This document shows positions 61,016 to 64,000 of a DNA stretch of 64,000 nucleotides, piece after piece. Numbering within the stretch: the stretch's first letter is position 1; the number at the start of each line of letters is the position of its first letter. The stretch lies in NCBI RefSeq assembly GCF_000285835.1, contig NZ_HE978601.1:193827-257826 (forward strand), given 5' to 3'. Position numbers and translations under genes: made by a program. The stretch is from Brevibacterium senegalense (GTDB taxonomy: Bacteria > Actinomycetota > Actinomycetes > Actinomycetales > Brevibacteriaceae). The notes under the pieces were generated by a model that was not told where the DNA came from, searched no databases, and saw only the letters and a program-made list of their open reading frames with translations.

Positions 61016-62998
61016 TCAGGCCCGACGGCGGGCGAGGATGTCGCCCAGCTGCGCGGGTACCGCGGAGTCGCGATCGGGGGTTCCCTGCGCGCGCGTTCCG
61101 TCTGCGGCGGGCGCGCCGCTGCCGCGGATCGCGGTGCGGCCGTGGCCCAGCGGACCGCCTTCCGTGCGCGGTGCCGCCGCGTCCGCGAGTGCGGGGCGGT
61201 AGCCCAGCTCCTCCGCGAACTGTTCCGCGAGCGACTCCTTGTCCGCGGGCGTGAGCGAGTACGACGACGCGTCCGCGACGACCGGTGCCGGCTCGGCGGG
61301 GGCGGCCGGCTCGGCCTCGACGTAGCGGGGCACGGGCAGGACGGACGGCGTCCACTCCCCCGGGCTGCGACGACGGGCCAGCGTCTCGGCGACGGTGGGG
61401 CCGTCCTGCTGCGCGGAGCCCGCGAACACCGACCGCGTCCGCGGTGCCGGTGACGCCGAGGCCGCAGTCGCCTGCGTCTCCGTCGACCGGTCCTCGGCCG
61501 ATCGGTTCTCGTCCGTCGGGTCCTCCCTCGACGCGTCGGCAGTCGCGAGATCGTGCGCCGGTCCGACAGCAGCGGTCCGGTCGTCAGCGTCCCGGCCGGC
61601 CGCATGCTGACCGGACACCGGCTGTGCCTGGGTCGACTGGTTCGGCCGGTCCGCACCCTCGGTCGCAGAGCGGTCCGTCGTCTGCATGCTGTCCACCTCG
61701 GCGCGAGCCGCGTAGGCCTCGCGCACCTGCTGGGCGACGCTCCTCTGCTGGGCGTGCGCGGCCGCCGTCTCGCGGACGATCGGCAGGTCCGCCGTGATCG
61801 GCTCGGCGTCCAGGTCCGCCGCGGTCAGGCGCTCGCGCTGCGGTGCGGACGTCCGTGCCGCAGGCGCGGGGGGCTCGGCACGACGACGTGCGGGACCGGT
61901 CGTGCGTGCGGGGGTCCGGGCCGTGCGGTCCGCCTGCGCGGTGGTGCGGGGGCGCGCCTGCGGTGCGGGGGCCTCGGCAGCGGTGCCGGAGCGCAGCGCG
62001 CGGATCTCCGTGTTGAGCCAGCGGACCAGAGCCAGCCCGGCCAGGCCCAGCGCGGCGGTGACGACGGGGACGCCCCACGGCATCGAGCCGAAGACGACGA
62101 ATCCCGCGCACACGAGCGTCGCGAGCGTCAGTGCGACGACCGCGAGGCCGCCGACCGGCAGGACGGCGCGCAGTCGACGGATGCGGCGGCGGGTCTCGAC
62201 GGTGAGTGCCGTGGCGCGGGGCGCGGTCCGCCGCGCATCGGTTCCGGCGGACGGCGACTGCGGGCGGGACTGGCCGGGACGGCCAGGGGTCTGCGCACCG
62301 CCGGTCGTGTGCGCGGTGCGCTGCTGTCCGGGCTGCGTCAGCCGGGCCCGGACGTCCGCGGGGAGGTCGCGGGGCATGCGCTCGGCGGCGGCGGCGACGC
62401 GACGAGGAGTGGTCCGGTGGGAGGAGGTCATGGTGGCGTCCATCGGGTCGGAAGCGGAGGAACCGGAGTGCGACAGGTGCACATCCATCGTGGACAGGGC
62501 GGTGAGGCGGGCGGTGCCGGGGGCGGCGCGGTGGTGTGCGCTCGCACCGTGCGCGGTGCTCAGGTCAGGCGGCGCGCTCAGGTCCAGCATCGGTGCGGCG
62601 CCCACCGCCAGGGGCAGTGCGTGCGGGCGATCCTGGGCGACCGCGTCCGGGGCGACCGTGTCCGGCCGCGTCCCGTGCAGCGGTCGCGCCGGCTCCTGCG
62701 CGAAGCCGTCCACGACCTGGAGAGCGGGCCGCGGCGCGCGCAGGCTCAGGCGGGGCGCGGTCGGTTCGACGCGGACCGCGGGCACGGGGAGCTCGACGCG
62801 GGCGGGGTGGGCCTCGTCGCGCAGCAGCTGCGGGCGCGAGGCGTCGACGGCGCAGCGCTGCGTGCGCTCGACGTCGACCGTCCGCACGCGTGCCGGCTGC
62901 GCGTCCTCATCCTTCTCCGCACTACGCTTCAGCACTGTGGGCACGATGACGACGAACAGCACTGCTGCGATCAGCAAGAAGGCGATGCTCGTGTCCAC
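61016..62998 (-). CDS. SepX/GlpR-like divisome membrane protein
   Basis: A 660-residue protein. An N-terminal transmembrane helix IAFLLIAAVLFVVIVPTVL (about residues 5-23) leads into a long, charged, Pro/Ala/Thr-rich disordered region. Two more helices follow (RAVLPVGGLAVVALTLATLVCAGFVVFG and GVPVVTAALGLAGLALVRWL, about 275-330). The C-terminal 330 residues are low-complexity, with a conserved-looking patch YSLTPADKESLAEQFAEELGYRP near the end. Topology and the link to rimJ and galU match the actinobacterial SepX (Streptomyces) and GlpR (Corynebacterium) proteins, which help cell division and polar growth. The GTG start has TAAGGT 6 bases upstream, which fits leaderless transcription. Confidence 0.82.
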   Translation of the reverse strand: MDTSIAFLLIAAVLFVVIVPTVLKRSAEKDEDAQPARVRTVDVERTQRCAVDASRPQLLRDEAHPARVELPVPAVRVEPTAPRLSLRAPRPALQVVDGFAQEPARPLHGTRPDTVAPDAVAQDRPHALPLAVGAAPMLDLSAPPDLSTAHGASAHHRAAPGTARLTALSTMDVHLSHSGSSASDPMDATMTSSHRTTPRRVAAAAERMPRDLPADVRARLTQPGQQRTAHTTGGAQTPGRPGQSRPQSPSAGTDARRTAPRATALTVETRRRIRRLRAVLPVGGLAVVALTLATLVCAGFVVFGSMPWGVPVVTAALGLAGLALVRWLNTEIRALRSGTAAEAPAPQARPRTTAQADRTARTPARTTGPARRRAEPPAPAARTSAPQRERLTAADLDAEPITADLPIVRETAAAHAQQRSVAQQVREAYAARAEVDSMQTTDRSATEGADRPNQSTQAQPVSGQHAAGRDADDRTAAVGPAHDLATADASREDPTDENRSAEDRSTETQATAASASPAPRTRSVFAGSAQQDGPTVAETLARRRSPGEWTPSVLPVPRYVEAEPAAPAEPAPVVADASSYSLTPADKESLAEQFAEELGYRPALADAAAPRTEGGPLGHGRTAIRGSGAPAADGTRAQGTPDRDSAVPAQLGDILARRRA

Positions 62999-63004
62999 AA
63001 CCCA

Positions 63005-63010
63005 ACCTTA
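63005..63010 (-). promoter_or_regulatory. Candidate -10 box of the sepX-like gene (leaderless, GTG start)
   Basis: TAAGGT on the minus strand, six bases (TGGGTT), then the GTG at 62998, with no ribosome site. Confidence 0.45.
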
Positions 63011-63102
63011 GAGTCGGGACGGCGCTCCCCACCGGACCACGGCACGCGTGTCTCGATCCCGTCACGAAATGCCCAGGTCGGCGGAGCCGTCCCGCACGTC
63101 CC

Positions 63103-63783
63103 TCAGCCGGTGGGATCGTCGAGGCGCCCGAATGCGCCGGACGCACCGGGCCGGCCGGGATGGTCCGGAGCGGGGTCGCCTCCGAGCAGTCCCTGCTCGC
63201 GCGTGTGGAAGTGCAGGAGGCCGAAGGGCACGTCCTCGCTCAGCAGGCTGAAGATCCGGTGGTCGCGCCAGTCGCCGTCGATGTGCATGTAGCGCTCGCG
63301 CACACCCTCGTCGCGGAAGCCCAGCTTCTCCACGACGCGCAGGCTCGCCGAGTTCTCCGGTCGTATCGCGATCTCCATGCGGTGGAGTCCCGCCGCGAAG
63401 CAGTGGTCCGTCGCGAGCGCCACGGCCAAAGGGGTGTGCCCCTGCCCCGCGACGCGCCGGTCGATCCAGTAGCCGATCGTCGCACTCGCCAGTGATCCCC
63501 ACTGGAAGCCGGACACTGTCAGCTGCCCGCGGAAGCGGCCGCCCACCTCCACCACGAACGGCAGGGAACGCCCCTGGCGTGCGGCGCGCGCGTACTGGGC
63601 GCGCATCTCCAGGAATCCCGGCGCCTGCCACGTGGGGTCCGGGACGGTCGCCTCCCACGGGCGCAGCCAGTCCGCGTTCGCCCGGCGGACCTCGTTGTAC
63701 TCGCGCCTGTCCGTCCGCTGCAGCGGACGCAGTCGGACGGGGCCCCACACCAGCTCCGCGGGCCAGAGTCCACTGCCCGCCAT
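63103..63783 (-). CDS. RimJ/RimL-type GNAT N-acetyltransferase
   Basis: A 226-residue acetyltransferase of the ribosomal-protein Ala-acetyltransferase type. VRLRPLQRTDRREYNEVRRANADWLRPWEATVP is the family N-terminus, SATIGYWIDRRVAGQGHTPLAVALATDHCFAAGLHRMEIAIRPENSASLRVVEKLGFRDEG (about residues 101-160) holds the acetyl-CoA site and RPENxxS motif, and VRERYMHIDGDWRDHRIFSLL finishes the fold. A Pro/Gly-rich tail of about 35 residues follows. It may modify a ribosomal or other protein N-terminus. Its place between galU and the sepX-like gene is the usual actinobacterial order. Confidence 0.9.
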   Translation of the reverse strand: MAGSGLWPAELVWGPVRLRPLQRTDRREYNEVRRANADWLRPWEATVPDPTWQAPGFLEMRAQYARAARQGRSLPFVVEVGGRFRGQLTVSGFQWGSLASATIGYWIDRRVAGQGHTPLAVALATDHCFAAGLHRMEIAIRPENSASLRVVEKLGFRDEGVRERYMHIDGDWRDHRIFSLLSEDVPFGLLHFHTREQGLLGGDPAPDHPGRPGASGAFGRLDDPTG

Positions 63784-63873
63784 CAGCGCGCGGACCTCCC
63801 CGGCCGATCGCGGTCCGCCGCCGTCATCCGCGCGCGCCCGGTCGCGTCTGCGCGCCCGTCACTCCGCACCCGC

Positions 63874-64000
63874 TCAGTCCTCGAGACCCGCGACGAACTC
63901 CTTGAGCCACGTCCGCAGCTCCTCGCCCAGGTCGTCGCGGCGGCTGGCCAGTTGGATGACCGCCTTGATGTAGGAGAACTTGTCGCCGGTGTCGTACCGC
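63874..64000 (-). CDS. galU: UTP--glucose-1-phosphate uridylyltransferase, C-terminal end only
   Basis: The last 41 codons are visible, and the gene runs off the right edge. YDTGDKFSYIKAVIQLASRRDDLGEELRTWLKEF is the typical GalU C-terminus (DTGDK-x2-YIKA), and the stop is TGA at 63874. GalU makes UDP-glucose from glucose-1-phosphate, supplying galE and the glycosyltransferases in the first part of the window. The distance to rimJ is about 90 bases and no moeA/glp-type gene lies between them. Confidence 0.88.
   Translation of the reverse strand, partial: RYDTGDKFSYIKAVIQLASRRDDLGEELRTWLKEFVAGLED

Overview
The window is high-GC DNA (by eye around 68-70 percent over most of its length) with actinobacterial gene content: a SepX/GlpR divisome protein beside rimJ and galU, a GpsA-independent teichoic-acid-type kit (tagD, CDP-glycerol glycerophosphotransferases, a Stealth phosphotransferase), many GTG starts, and several genes whose -10 box lies 6-7 bases before the start codon (leaderless transcription). 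This fits Actinomycetota, probably a Micrococcales-like Gram-positive. I cannot name the genus. No rRNA, tRNA, CRISPR array, transposase or phage gene was seen. No stretch over 300 bases lacks a gene.

Region 1 (1-21 kb): surface glycopolymer locus. A four-gene minus-strand operon with stop/start overlaps at every junction (GT4, asparagine-synthase-like protein, an unknown 144-residue protein, a second glycosyltransferase running off the left edge) diverges from a nucleotide-sugar 6-dehydrogenase. Next come GtrA, formate-THF ligase, galE, a GT2 glycosyltransferase coupled to a CDP-alcohol phosphotransferase, a very large protein with two CDP-glycerol glycerophosphotransferase modules, a GT4 enzyme of lower GC, and a minus-strand operon of a third glycerophosphotransferase-like protein, a Stealth protein and tagD. 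Together they suggest a (glycerol-)phosphate-containing wall polymer, plus a uronic-acid polymer that may be amidated.

Region 2 (20.8-31 kb): a PBP4-like peptidase without a signal peptide, a secreted Lys-rich protein, a PQQ-repeat lipoprotein, an aldo/keto reductase, a short membrane protein ending in an odd AT-rich patch, intergenic repeats, an amidase/M20 peptidase pair, a tiny membrane protein, a NUDIX hydrolase and a DUF805 protein.

Region 3 (31-54 kb): acyl-CoA catabolic island. Three acyl-CoA synthetases, an enoyl-CoA hydratase, quinone oxidoreductase, two SDRs, a hotdog thioesterase, NMO, TetR, thiolase and acyl-CoA dehydrogenase sit in divergent operons around two related TetR-type operators. 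They are followed by a TRAP transporter operon (dctQ-dctM-dctP-dctP) whose second dctP is broken by an in-frame TAG.

Region 4 (54-64 kb): a baeRF-type release-factor homologue, a Cys/Met-metabolism PLP enzyme, a MatC-like dicarboxylate carrier, a GNAT/DUF488 pair, succinate-semialdehyde dehydrogenase, and the sepX/glpR-rimJ-galU division/wall locus, in which the usual glp (moeA-like) gene is not seen between galU and rimJ.

The best candidates for follow-up are the nonsense-interrupted dctP, the amidotransferase-like/uronate operon, the tandem glycerophosphotransferase locus with Stealth, the two repeat elements and the leaderless promoter set.
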